Positions 6,626 through 14,718 of a DNA stretch of 20,397 nt are shown piece by piece. Where the stretch lies: IMG/VR virus record IMGVR_UViG_3300021963_000816, positions 1 to 20,397 of that record; one strand, 5' to 3'. A model generated the notes under the pieces. It had not been told where the DNA came from, did no database searches, and saw only the letters and a list, made by a program, of their open reading frames with translations. The number at the start of each line of letters is the position of its first letter. The first letter of the stretch is position 1. Source of the DNA: a virus. The position numbers and the translations under genes were made by a program.

Positions 6626-7348
6626 ATGGCAAAAGATAAGATCAGTCAGTACGCATCCACAAGTGCTGGCGCAAATTTAAATACAGACATTGCAGGTATT
6701 AATATTGATGAGGGCTGCGCACCTTCTAATATTAACAATGCTATTAGAACACTAATGGCTCAAATTCGTGACTTGCAGTCAGCAGCAAGTGGAGACTCTA
6801 TACCTATCGGTGCAGGTGGTACAGGTTCTACTACAGCATCTTCAGCAAGAGCAGCTTTAGGTCTTGCTATTGGTACAGACATTCCAAGCTATACATCTAC
6901 AAACACATTTACACCTAAACAAATTTTTACAGGTACATCTAGTGTTATTTCATCTAAATTTACAAACGCTTTAGAATTAGTCACAGTATCAGCTACAGCA
7001 GCTACAGGTACTATCAATTATGATGTGACTACACAGTCTGTGTTATACTATACAAGCAATGCAAGTGCAAACTGGACTGTAAACTTTAGAGGTTCTAGTG
7101 GTACATCTTTAGATACAGCTATGGCTACAGGCGAAGCTATTACAGTCGTCTTTTTAGTGACACAAGGCTCTACAGCTTATTACAATAATGCAGTTCAAAT
7201 TGACGGATCATCAGTTACACCTAAATATCAAGGTGGCACAGCATGGACTTCAGGTAACGCTTCAGGAATAGATGCTTACTCTTATACTATCGTTAAGACA
7301 GGTTCAGCAACATTCACAGTATTTGCAGCTCAAACACAATTCAAATAG
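6626..7348 (+). CDS. Tail fibre protein with cyanophage-type C-terminal domain
   Basis: The product has 240 residues. The start, DKISQYASTSAGANLNTDIA then GINIDEGCAPSNINNAIR (24-41), is the common N-terminal element of phage fibres that attaches to the virion and trimerises. IGAGGTGSTTASSARAALGL (61-80) is the Gly-Gly-Thr-Gly repeat of fibre shafts. Residues about 118-240 (TGTINYDVTTQSVLYYTSN ... VQIDGSSVTPKYQGGTAW ... TFTVFAAQTQF) form a beta-rich domain that I know from many cyanophage and other marine phage fibres. There it probably forms the distal part of the trimer. AAGGA lies before the ATG. It is followed closely by the glycine-rich adhesin, so the two may belong to one fibre. Confidence 0.8.
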   Translation: MAKDKISQYASTSAGANLNTDIAGINIDEGCAPSNINNAIRTLMAQIRDLQSAASGDSIPIGAGGTGSTTASSARAALGLAIGTDIPSYTSTNTFTPKQIFTGTSSVISSKFTNALELVTVSATAATGTINYDVTTQSVLYYTSNASANWTVNFRGSSGTSLDTAMATGEAITVVFLVTQGSTAYYNNAVQIDGSSVTPKYQGGTAWTSGNASGIDAYSYTIVKTGSATFTVFAAQTQFK

Positions 7349-7357
7349 GAATTAACA

Positions 7358-9871
7358 ATGTCATTATTGTCAAGACTAGCTATACAAGCCGCAAGAGCTT
7401 ATGGCGTTCTATCATCTCGTAGCACTAATGTAGCAGCAGACTATCTTGTTGTAGCTGGTGGTGGAGCTGGAGGCTTCTCTCAAGGCGGTGGCGGTGGTGC
7501 TGGTGGGTTACTTACCTCTACTGCAACATTATCTACTCTTACTACATATACAGTGACTGTAGGTGCTGGCGGTGCTGGCAATTCAACTGCTGATACTCCT
7601 GGTGGCAATGGAACAAACTCTGTTTTGTCAGGCACAGGTCTAACTACAATAACTTCAGTAGGTGGAGGCGGTGGCGGTGGTGGTAATAGAGCTGGTTTAA
7701 CAAGTGCAACCGTAGGTTCAAATGGTGGTTCAGGCGGTGGTGGCTCTGGAGTTTATAGTACCACTAAAGCTGGAGGAACAGGCACATCTGGTCAAGGTAA
7801 TGCTGGCGGCACAGGCGGTGAAGATGTAGCAAGTTCTGGTCCAGAACTAGGCGGCGGTGGCGGTGGATCTTCTGCTGTTGGTGGTAATTTTTCTACTGCT
7901 GGTTCAGGGTCTGCTGGTAATGGCGGAGCAGGTACAGCATCTTCTATTAGCGGTTCTTCTGTTACATACGCTGGCGGTGGTGGAGGAGGTATTAGGTCGG
8001 ATGCTACTAGTGTAGGTAGTGGTGGAGCTGGTGGCGGTGGTGCTGGTGCCACAGGAACATCTGCTGGAACTGCTGGAACTGCTAACACAGGTGGTGGTGG
8101 AGGTGGTGGCGGTGGTCAATTTGGAGGTGGCGGTGGTGCTGGTGGTGCTGGTGGTTCAGGCGTAGTCATCATATCTTACACATCTGCTACACCTAAATTC
8201 ACAGGTGGCACAGTTACTACTTCAGGTGGTAAACAAATTCATACATTCACAGCTTCAGGATACCTAGTCCCTGCTACAGCAGTTACAGCTAGTTATTTAG
8301 TAGTGGCTGGGGGTGGTGCTGGTGGTTATGTTACAGGTAATAATAGAGCAGCTGGAGGTGGTGGTGCAGGCGGTTATCAAACATCATCAATAACACTTTA
8401 CTATCCAGCTACATACACAGTTACTGTAGGCGCTGGAGGATCATCTACAACATCTAGCAACACTAATGGTTCTAATTCTGTTTTATCAGGAACAGGTATT
8501 ACAACTATCACCTCAACAGGAGGTGGATCTGGTGGATCTACTTTCCCAGATAAAAATGCAGCAAATGGTGGCTCTGGTGGTGGCGGTGGTTCAGGAACTG
8601 CTAATACAGGAGGCACAGGCACTTCAGGTCAAGGTAACAATGGCGGAAATGGTAGTGGTAATTTTAGTGGTGGCGGAGGTGGAGCTAGTGCGACAGGAAG
8701 TAATGCAAGCGGATCTGCTTCAGGAGCAGGCGGAGCAGGAACTGCATCATCTATAAGTGGTTCTAGCGTTACTTACGCAGGTGGTGGTGGAGGCGGTCAA
8801 TATAATGGATCAGTTGTAGGTGCAGGAGGTTCAGGTGGTGGCGGTGCAGGAACAGGATCAGCAACAGGCACAGCAGGAACAGCCAACACAGGTGGTGGCG
8901 GTGGTGGAACAGGACCATCTGGAACAGCAGATGTTTCTTTTGCAGGTGGAGCAGGCGGCTCTGGAATAGTTATCATCTCATACGCTGGATCACAACAATT
9001 TACAGGTGGGACTGTAACATCATCAGGTGGAAACACAATACATACATTTACTTCTAGTGGAAGTTTAACTGGTGCTTATTCTGTAGACTATTTAGTAGTT
9101 GCAGGTGGTGGAGGTGGTGCTGGTGCTGCAAATGGTGGTGGAGCTGGTGGCGCTGGTGGTTATCAAACTTCTTCTGTTTATATTAATTCAGGAAATACTT
9201 ATACAGTAACTGTTGGTAGTGGTGGAACAGGTGGGTCATCAGGAACTAATGGATCAGACTCAGTTTTATCAGGCACAGGAATTACAACAGTAACATCAGT
9301 TGGTGGCGGTAGAGCAAATAATAATGCAAACGGTAGTTTAGGAGGCTCAGGTGGTGGTGCTTCTTCTACTAACGGAACTACTTATACTGGTGGTGCAGGA
9401 ACTAGTGGACAAGGTAATGCTGGTGGAAATTCAGTATCAACAACTCCATTTGCTACAGGCGGTGGTGGTGGAGCTTCTGCAGTAGGTGCTAATGGAAGTG
9501 GCTCTCAGTCTGGTGCTGGTGGTAATGGATCTTCTTCATCTATTACTGGTAGCTCAGTAACATACGCTGGTGGTGGCGGTGGCGGTGCGACATCTCAAGG
9601 TTCAGCTAGAGGTACAGGTGGCACAGGCGGTGGTGGTGATGGAGGAACTAGTGGAAATAGTGGAGCAGCTGGTACTGTTAATTTAGGTGGCGGTGGTGGT
9701 GGAGGTAGTAATTCAAGTGGTCAAACTGGTGGTAATGGTGGTTCTGGTGTGGTAATATTATCTGTTCCTACTACTAAATATACAGGAATTACAACTGGTA
9801 GCCCAACTGTAACAACATCTGGAGCTAATACTATATTAAAATATACTGCCTCTGGCACTTACGTAGCTTAA
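7358..9871 (+). CDS. Glycine-rich tail adhesin with three domain repeats
   Basis: This 837-residue protein starts with an amphipathic segment (SLLSRLAIQAARAYGVLSSR) that may fix it to the virion. It then has three repeated glycine-rich domains beginning at about residues 28, 312 and 577, each with (D/S)YLVVAGGG. Each unit has TYTVTVG(A/S)GG, SVLSGTG(I/L)TT(I/V)TS, GTSGQGN(A/N)GG, GSSVTYAGGGGGG and a closing GG-VVIIS or similar strand. Linkers such as GGTVTTSGGKQIHTFTASGY separate the units. Runs of up to nine Gly fit a polyglycine-II type bundle, as known for the adhesin gp38 of phage S16. It most likely binds the host receptor with the loops between the Gly runs. There is no enzyme motif. 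The start has TAGGAA upstream. Confidence 0.8.
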   Translation: MSLLSRLAIQAARAYGVLSSRSTNVAADYLVVAGGGAGGFSQGGGGGAGGLLTSTATLSTLTTYTVTVGAGGAGNSTADTPGGNGTNSVLSGTGLTTITSVGGGGGGGGNRAGLTSATVGSNGGSGGGGSGVYSTTKAGGTGTSGQGNAGGTGGEDVASSGPELGGGGGGSSAVGGNFSTAGSGSAGNGGAGTASSISGSSVTYAGGGGGGIRSDATSVGSGGAGGGGAGATGTSAGTAGTANTGGGGGGGGGQFGGGGGAGGAGGSGVVIISYTSATPKFTGGTVTTSGGKQIHTFTASGYLVPATAVTASYLVVAGGGAGGYVTGNNRAAGGGGAGGYQTSSITLYYPATYTVTVGAGGSSTTSSNTNGSNSVLSGTGITTITSTGGGSGGSTFPDKNAANGGSGGGGGSGTANTGGTGTSGQGNNGGNGSGNFSGGGGGASATGSNASGSASGAGGAGTASSISGSSVTYAGGGGGGQYNGSVVGAGGSGGGGAGTGSATGTAGTANTGGGGGGTGPSGTADVSFAGGAGGSGIVIISYAGSQQFTGGTVTSSGGNTIHTFTSSGSLTGAYSVDYLVVAGGGGGAGAANGGGAGGAGGYQTSSVYINSGNTYTVTVGSGGTGGSSGTNGSDSVLSGTGITTVTSVGGGRANNNANGSLGGSGGGASSTNGTTYTGGAGTSGQGNAGGNSVSTTPFATGGGGGASAVGANGSGSQSGAGGNGSSSSITGSSVTYAGGGGGGATSQGSARGTGGTGGGGDGGTSGNSGAAGTVNLGGGGGGGSNSSGQTGGNGGSGVVILSVPTTKYTGITTGSPTVTTSGANTILKYTASGTYVA
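7439..9868 (+). repeat. Three tandem ~0.8-kb adhesin repeats
   Basis: Repeat starts are at 7439, 8291 and 9086. The peptide GSSVTYAGGGGGG occurs in each (7952-7990, 8759-8797 and 9548-9586) with different codons: its two Ser codons are TCT-TCT, TCT-AGC and AGC-TCA. Copies are 260-285 residues, with most length change in the Gly-rich loops. Confidence 0.85.
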
Positions 9872-9887
9872 CTAAAAGGAAATAAAT

Positions 9888-10247
9888 ATGGCACATTTTG
9901 CTAAACTAGAAAACAATGTAGTAACTCAAGTAATAGTAGTATCTAACCAAGATATTCTTGATGAAAATAAACAAGAGTCTGAAGAAAAAGGTATAGAGTT
10001 TTGCTCTAACCTTTTAGGCGGTACTTGGAAACAAACATCTTATAACGCTAAAATTCGTAAGAATTATGCTGGTATTGGATACACTTATGACGAAGGTCGT
10101 GATGCGTTTATTCCACCTAAACCATATAATTCATGGTTATTAGATGAAACAACATGCCAATGGAAAGCACCTGTAGACTATCCTACAGACGGTAAAAGAT
10201 ATACTTGGAATGAAGAAAAAACTTCTTGGGACGCAGTAACAGAATAA
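9888..10247 (+). CDS. Small conserved marine-phage protein (119 aa)
   Basis: The product (MAHFAKLENNVVTQVIVVSN, then DILDENKQESEEKGIEFC, GGTWKQTSYN, RKNYAGIGYTYDEGRDAFIP and PKPYNSWLLDETTCQWKAP) is a family I recognise from cyanophages and other aquatic phages, in which it lies next to tail-fibre genes. It has two Trp/Tyr-rich beta segments, two Cys and no signal peptide. Its function has not been shown to my knowledge; a small virion surface protein or fibre cap/chaperone is possible. AAAAGGAAA lies upstream. Its position between the glycine-rich adhesin and the nozzle links it to tail assembly. Confidence 0.78.
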   Translation: MAHFAKLENNVVTQVIVVSNQDILDENKQESEEKGIEFCSNLLGGTWKQTSYNAKIRKNYAGIGYTYDEGRDAFIPPKPYNSWLLDETTCQWKAPVDYPTDGKRYTWNEEKTSWDAVTE

Positions 10248-10256
10248 GGAAAATGA

Positions 10257-11678
10257 ATGGCTACTCAAAGAATAGCTTTTACAGAATGGCTACCAGATCA
10301 GCCTACGACTACAAATGCGTTACTGGAAGCTAATAACGTATATCCTTTAACAGTAGGTTATGGACCATTTCCTTTATCTGCTGACTATTCTAATGCTGCA
10401 AGTGAAAACTTAAACAATGTAGTTGCTGTTAAGTTTGATCTTACTACCCAACTTTTTGCAGGTGGAGCTACTAAACTATTTAAGTTTAATGCAGGTACTA
10501 CAAACTTAGATGATGTAAGTAAGTCAGGTGGATACTCTAGTGCAGAACGCTGGAGCTTTGTTCAATTTGGTAACGCTGTATTAGCATCTAATGATACAGA
10601 TAAAATACAAGCATGGTATGTAGGCACTTCTACTGCATTTGCAGACGTAGCTGCTTCAGCACCTATTGCTAAATACATCACAGTAGTTCGTGACTTTGTA
10701 GTGGCTGCTAATATTAGTGGTACAGCTAATAAATTGCAATGGTCAGATATTAATGACGAAACAGACTGGACTTCAGGCGGTGCTTCACAGTCAGACTATC
10801 AAATACTAGCAGAAGGTGGAAACATTACTGGCATTACAGGTGGTGAATTTGGTATCGTTTTATTGGAACGTGCTATTTACCGTATGTCATATATTGGTTC
10901 ACCATTATTCTTCCAATTTGACGCTATTTCACGTAATTTAGGCTGTAATACACCAGGATCAGTCACACAATATGGCCCTAGTACATTTTTCTTAGCTGAT
11001 GACGGCTTTTACATGTGTGATGGTACTAATGTGATAAACATTGGTAACGATAAAGTAGATGAATACTTTTACGAAAATATGGCTTTATCTCAACAAGATA
11101 CTATTAGTGCTGCTATTGACCCAATTCGTAATATTGTTATTTGGAATTATCCTAATACTAACGGTGGCCGTTCACTTCTTATCTACAATTGGTTAGTTAA
11201 GAAATGGTCATCTGCTGATACTTCACTAGAATACATTGTATCTTTAGCATCATCCGGTGTTACATTGGAAGGCTTAGATGCTTATGGCACTTTAGACTCA
11301 CTTCCTGCTTCACTAGACAGCCGTGTATGGTCAGGTGGTAAGTTCTTATTAGGCGGTGCAGACGGTGCTAAAATTGCTACGTTTACCGGACAAAATTCTA
11401 CAGCAAATATTACTGTAGGTGAGATGGAATTTGGATATAACTCTGTAGTGACTAATGCACGATCACAAATAGATAATGGTGCTTGTACAATGGCTATAGC
11501 ATCACGTAAAGAATTAAATGGTGCTGTAACATATAAACCTACAGTCACACAAAACTCTGATGGTACATGTCCATTACGTTCTTATGGTCGTTATCATAGA
11601 ATTAGAGTGACACCTACAGGTACATGGACACATGCTATATCTATAGATGTAGACTACACACAAAGTGGAAATAGATAA
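10257..11678 (+). CDS. Tail nozzle protein (T7 gp12-like)
   Basis: This 473-residue protein should form the hexameric nozzle below the adaptor. Typical of the family are the N-terminal WLPDQPTTTNALLEANNVYP (11-30), the propeller-like middle (FVQFGNAVLASNDTDKIQ 101-118; KLQWSDINDETDW 159-171; GGEFGIVLLERAIYRMSY 195-212) and FFLADDGFYMCDGTNVI (244-260) with VDEYFYENM (267-275). Residues 336-361 carry a TLEGLDAYGTLDSLPASLDS module also found twice in the solenoid protein. The start at 10257 has AAGGA six bases before; the ATG at 10253 is out of frame. Length is shorter than T7 gp12 but usual for SU10-like nozzles. The stop shares its last base with the next ATG (TAATG). Confidence 0.88.
   Translation: MATQRIAFTEWLPDQPTTTNALLEANNVYPLTVGYGPFPLSADYSNAASENLNNVVAVKFDLTTQLFAGGATKLFKFNAGTTNLDDVSKSGGYSSAERWSFVQFGNAVLASNDTDKIQAWYVGTSTAFADVAASAPIAKYITVVRDFVVAANISGTANKLQWSDINDETDWTSGGASQSDYQILAEGGNITGITGGEFGIVLLERAIYRMSYIGSPLFFQFDAISRNLGCNTPGSVTQYGPSTFFLADDGFYMCDGTNVINIGNDKVDEYFYENMALSQQDTISAAIDPIRNIVIWNYPNTNGGRSLLIYNWLVKKWSSADTSLEYIVSLASSGVTLEGLDAYGTLDSLPASLDSRVWSGGKFLLGGADGAKIATFTGQNSTANITVGEMEFGYNSVVTNARSQIDNGACTMAIASRKELNGAVTYKPTVTQNSDGTCPLRSYGRYHRIRVTPTGTWTHAISIDVDYTQSGNR
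11262..11339 (+). repeat. Third copy of the LDxYGSL-type module
   Basis: This stretch codes for TLEGLDAYGTLDSLPASLDS followed by RVWSGG. It matches the modules at 5414-5491 and 5513-5590, including the ending (x)VW(S/T)(G/T)G. It lies between two propeller segments of the nozzle. Confidence 0.85.
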
Positions 11679-12487
11679 TGTCAAAACGTGACATGTATCG
11701 TAAGCTAAATTGGCAAGGTGGTACGCCAAGAGAAGTAGCTGAAATTGTAAATAACTTAGTAGAAGGTAAGTCTAATAATACAGGCGATATTACTTTAGTA
11801 GCTTCAGGTGCTACATCTACTACTATTTATGATGAACGTATAGGGTATAACTCTTATATTGGACTAGAACCTAAAACACAAACAGCAGCTAGTACATACT
11901 TCCCATACGGTGCATTTCAAGACTCTACAGATCAAAGTATAGCAACTATTACAGCTACTGCTAACGTTACATTAAACACTACAGACTATAATTTAGGTAC
12001 AAGTCTTGTAGATGGTTATAAAATAAAAGTAGACTATTCTGGTCTTTATAATGTTCAATTTAGCATTCAATTTGCTAATGATGACTCACAAATACAAGAT
12101 GTAGATGTATGGTTTAAAAAAAATGGTTCAGATGTAACAGGTTCTAATAGTAAATTTTCTATAGACAGTAAACATGGTAGCGTTAAAGGTCATCTTATTG
12201 CATCTTTAAACTTTAATATAGAATTAGCTAAAGATGATTATGTTAGTTTATCATGGGCTACAACTTCTACTTTGGTTACAGTAGAACATTTAGCAGCACA
12301 AACTACACCTACTAGACCAGCTACACCTAGTGCTATTGTAACTATTCAGTATTTAAGTGCCAATTCATACACTACAAATTTATTTACAGAACCTTATATT
12401 AGCTCACAGTCACAAGGTCAAGCTACTATATCGCATCCTGCAAATACAGGCACAAACAAGGTATATCGTTATATAATAGTAGGATGA
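11678..12487 (+). CDS. Virion surface protein with C1q/TNF-like jelly-roll insert
   Basis: The product has 269 residues. The beginning (GTPREVAEIVNNLVEGKSNN then TGDITLVASGATSTTIYDER) and the end (QSQGQATISHPANTGTNKVY then RYIIVG) match the two halves of a small phage protein family that is normally about 100 residues long. Between them (about 85-235) lies a beta-sandwich-like domain: GLYNVQFSIQFANDDSQIQD, VDVWFKKNGSDVTGSNSKF and LAKDDYVSLSW have the pattern of C1q/TNF-type jelly rolls, which often bind receptors or cap fibres as trimers. The ATG at 11678 shares a base with the nozzle stop, so the two are probably translated together. A role in decoration or host binding is inferred. Confidence 0.68.
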   Translation: MSKRDMYRKLNWQGGTPREVAEIVNNLVEGKSNNTGDITLVASGATSTTIYDERIGYNSYIGLEPKTQTAASTYFPYGAFQDSTDQSIATITATANVTLNTTDYNLGTSLVDGYKIKVDYSGLYNVQFSIQFANDDSQIQDVDVWFKKNGSDVTGSNSKFSIDSKHGSVKGHLIASLNFNIELAKDDYVSLSWATTSTLVTVEHLAAQTTPTRPATPSAIVTIQYLSANSYTTNLFTEPYISSQSQGQATISHPANTGTNKVYRYIIVG

Positions 12488-12882
12488 TATTACACTATAT
12501 ACCTAAAGATCAGTTAAGACAGCATTGGGACTACATTAAACATGGCTTAGAGCTTATTAGGGCCAAAGGTCATAATGAATGGATAGTAGAAGACATTTAC
12601 TGTGACTGTTATGAAAATAGATCAATGTTATTTCTTGGCATTGTTAATGATAAAGCAGTAGGTTTCGTAGTACTTCAACCAATAGGTAATGCTCTTCATG
12701 TATGGGCCACATGGTCTACATTATATGATGAAACATTATTTCACCAAGCATTTAAAGAAATACAAACAATAGCAAAGCAAGGCGGTAAAACTAAAGTTAC
12801 ATTTACATCTGCAAGACGTGGATGGGAGCGTAATGCTAGAAAAATGGGTTTTAAACCTCAAACATGGGAATATATACTTTAA
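12484..12882 (+). CDS. GNAT-fold protein at the position of T7 gp13
   Basis: The product has 132 residues. The strand-helix pattern fits a small GNAT acetyltransferase fold: MLFLGIVNDKAVGFVVLQPI (49-68), HVWATWSTL, a helix TLFHQAFKEIQTIAKQGG, then KVTFTSARRGWERNARKMGF (103-122), in which the last part resembles the C-terminal xGWxxxAxKxGF element of the family. In T7-like phages a protein of this size and position (gp13) lies between the nozzle and the internal core genes and is known to be related to GNAT proteins. It may therefore help virion assembly rather than catalyse acetylation; the acetyl-CoA loop is not clearly seen. It overlaps the preceding gene by four bases (ATGA). Confidence 0.66.
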   Translation: MILHYIPKDQLRQHWDYIKHGLELIRAKGHNEWIVEDIYCDCYENRSMLFLGIVNDKAVGFVVLQPIGNALHVWATWSTLYDETLFHQAFKEIQTIAKQGGKTKVTFTSARRGWERNARKMGFKPQTWEYIL

Positions 12883-12891
12883 GGAAGCAAT

Positions 12892-14022
12892 ATGAAATTA
12901 CTGAATTTTAAATGGTTATTACCTGCATTAGGTGATTACTTTACATTCTATGGTGGCGGTGGATCAGGAGGCGGAGGTAGTGGTACGTCTACTACAAAGT
13001 CTGAACTAGACCCAACGGTAAGACCATTCGTAGAATATGGTTTACAAGAAGCTAAAGGTTTATATCAACAACCTGGCCCAGAATACTTTGGTGGTCAAAC
13101 TTATGTAAGCCCATCTCAACAAACTACTTTAGCTTTACAAGCTGCTCAAAATAGAGCATTACAAGGTAGCCCATTATCACAAGCTGCTCAACAACAACAA
13201 TTAGGTACTATTGGTGGCCAATATCTATCAGCAGGTAACCCATACTTTACACAAGCTTTAGGTGGTGCAACTCAAGAAGCTACACAAGCATATAATGATG
13301 CTATTAAAGCTGCACAAGGTACTGCATCTTTAGCTGGCCGTTATGGATCAGGCGTATCTGCTGACATTCAAAATAGAGCTGCAAATACATTAGCTAATAC
13401 TTTAGCTAACAAATACGGTGATCTTGCTTATGCTAATTATGCAGGTGAACGTGCTGCTCAACAACAAGCTGCATTTAATGCACCTCAAATGGCTGCTGCA
13501 GACTATGCTGATATTCAACAATTAGCTAACGTAGGTAAAACTACAGAAAACTATCAACAAACAGCATTACAAGCTGCAATTGATAAATTCAACTTTGAAC
13601 AAAACAAACCTTATCAAAAACTTCAAGCATACCTTGGTGCTGCTTATGGCGCTCCAGTTGGTCAAGTATCTACTACACAGTCTCAACAAAGTGGTGGTGG
13701 CAAGATCGTATGTACAATGATGAACGAACAAGCTTATGGCTTTGGCTCATTTAGAAATGCAATTTGGCTTAAACATTCAGCTAATATGCCTAATGCTAAA
13801 GTATATGAAAAAGGTTATCACACATTATTCTTACCATTAGTAGAATTTGCTAAAGGTAAAGGTAAACTTAACAAAGCAGTACGCAATGTATTAGCACATA
13901 TTGCTAGACATAGAACTGCTGATATTTATAAACAAATGCGTGGCAATAAGAGAGACACATTAGGACGTATCTATCGTTCTATCTTAGAGCCAATTTGCTA
14001 CTTAGTAGGAAAGGTATCTTAA
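12892..14022 (+). CDS. Internal virion / DNA ejection protein with basic C-terminal domain
   Basis: The product has 376 residues. Residues 1-20 are hydrophobic and aromatic (NFKWLLPALGDYFTFY). Residues 21-30 are exactly GGGGSGGGGS. From about 36 to 260 it is Ala/Gln-rich and probably helical (LDPTVRPFVEYGLQEAKGLY; YVSPSQQTTLALQAAQNRAL; SLAGRYGSGVSADIQNRAAN), as in ejection proteins that form the inner core and then the channel. Residues 271-376 are a separate basic domain (KIVCTMMNEQAYGFGSFRNA ... EKGYHTLFLPLVEFAKGKGK ... IARHRTADIYKQMRG ... GRIYRSILEPICYLVG) known to me from many phage proteins of this type but with no set function. AAGGAA precedes the start. The following three genes also look like ejection proteins. 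Confidence 0.75.
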   Translation: MKLLNFKWLLPALGDYFTFYGGGGSGGGGSGTSTTKSELDPTVRPFVEYGLQEAKGLYQQPGPEYFGGQTYVSPSQQTTLALQAAQNRALQGSPLSQAAQQQQLGTIGGQYLSAGNPYFTQALGGATQEATQAYNDAIKAAQGTASLAGRYGSGVSADIQNRAANTLANTLANKYGDLAYANYAGERAAQQQAAFNAPQMAAADYADIQQLANVGKTTENYQQTALQAAIDKFNFEQNKPYQKLQAYLGAAYGAPVGQVSTTQSQQSGGGKIVCTMMNEQAYGFGSFRNAIWLKHSANMPNAKVYEKGYHTLFLPLVEFAKGKGKLNKAVRNVLAHIARHRTADIYKQMRGNKRDTLGRIYRSILEPICYLVGKVS

Positions 14023-14023
14023 T

Positions 14024-14716
14024 ATGGGTATGCCAACATTAATAGGCGCTGGAGTAGGCGCTGTCGGTTCAGCAATTACAGGTCAAAGCCCATTAAAAGG
14101 TGCTTTACTTGGTGGTGCTACAGGTGGTTTATTTGGTGGATCAGAAAGCTTATTAGGTAGTAAAGTAGCTAATATGTTTTCTAGTGGAGTAACTCCAGGT
14201 GTACAACTTGGTGCAGATGCAGCAGGTACAGCTCTTACTCCAGGTATGGGTATTAATAACTTATTTAGTCCAGTACCTACTACAGGTTTAAGTACTAATT
14301 TAGGTGCTATTGGAAGTACTCCAATACCAGCAACAACTACTACTGGTGCATTTGCTGACGGCATTAATTTAACATCTGCAAACTTGGCCGGTGGTATAAA
14401 TAACATTCCATTAGGTGCTATAGATACATCTAAAATATTTAACTATACACCGCCAACAGCTATGGATAAAATAACAGGTGCAGGTACTATGTTATCTGAC
14501 TGGGCGCAAGCTAACCCATCACAAGCTTTAAGTTCAGGTCTGCAAGGTTATCAAGCTCTTAACCAACCAGCTCCTCCACTTAATTTACCAGTAGCTCCTT
14601 CAGCTCCAATTACACAAAGACCAGCTCCATCATTAGGTTTAAGTGAAGATGAAAAACTCTTAACAAGACTATCACCTAACTATGGCGGCTTACAAGTTTA
14701 TGGTAGAGGATATTAA
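14024..14716 (+). CDS. Gly/Ala-rich internal virion protein (230 aa)
   Basis: The N-terminus is a glycine-zipper-like hydrophobic stretch (LIGAGVGAVGSAITG, 6-20, then GALLGGATGGLFGG, 26-39), which could enter a membrane. The rest is low in charge and rich in Gly, Thr, Pro and Ala, with a Pro-rich part near the end (PAPPLNLPVAPSAP) and a final LTRLSPNYGGLQVYGRGY. Proteins with this make-up are common beside podovirus ejection proteins. No catalytic motif is seen. The start is one base after the stop of the upstream gene, with AGGAAAGG at about nine bases. A T7 gp14-like channel component would fit but is not shown by sequence. Confidence 0.66.
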   Translation: MGMPTLIGAGVGAVGSAITGQSPLKGALLGGATGGLFGGSESLLGSKVANMFSSGVTPGVQLGADAAGTALTPGMGINNLFSPVPTTGLSTNLGAIGSTPIPATTTTGAFADGINLTSANLAGGINNIPLGAIDTSKIFNYTPPTAMDKITGAGTMLSDWAQANPSQALSSGLQGYQALNQPAPPLNLPVAPSAPITQRPAPSLGLSEDEKLLTRLSPNYGGLQVYGRGY

Positions 14717-14718
14717 TT

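Noticed and set aside
7792-9036. Several Pro- and Ser/Thr-rich antisense or out-of-phase frames across the glycine-rich gene
   Set aside because: GGT/GGC/GGA runs read as Pro or Thr on the other strand; low complexity and no start signals.
10253-10259. Earlier ATG at 10253 for the nozzle
   Set aside because: It is in another frame; ATG 10257 has the family N-terminus and better ribosome-site spacing.
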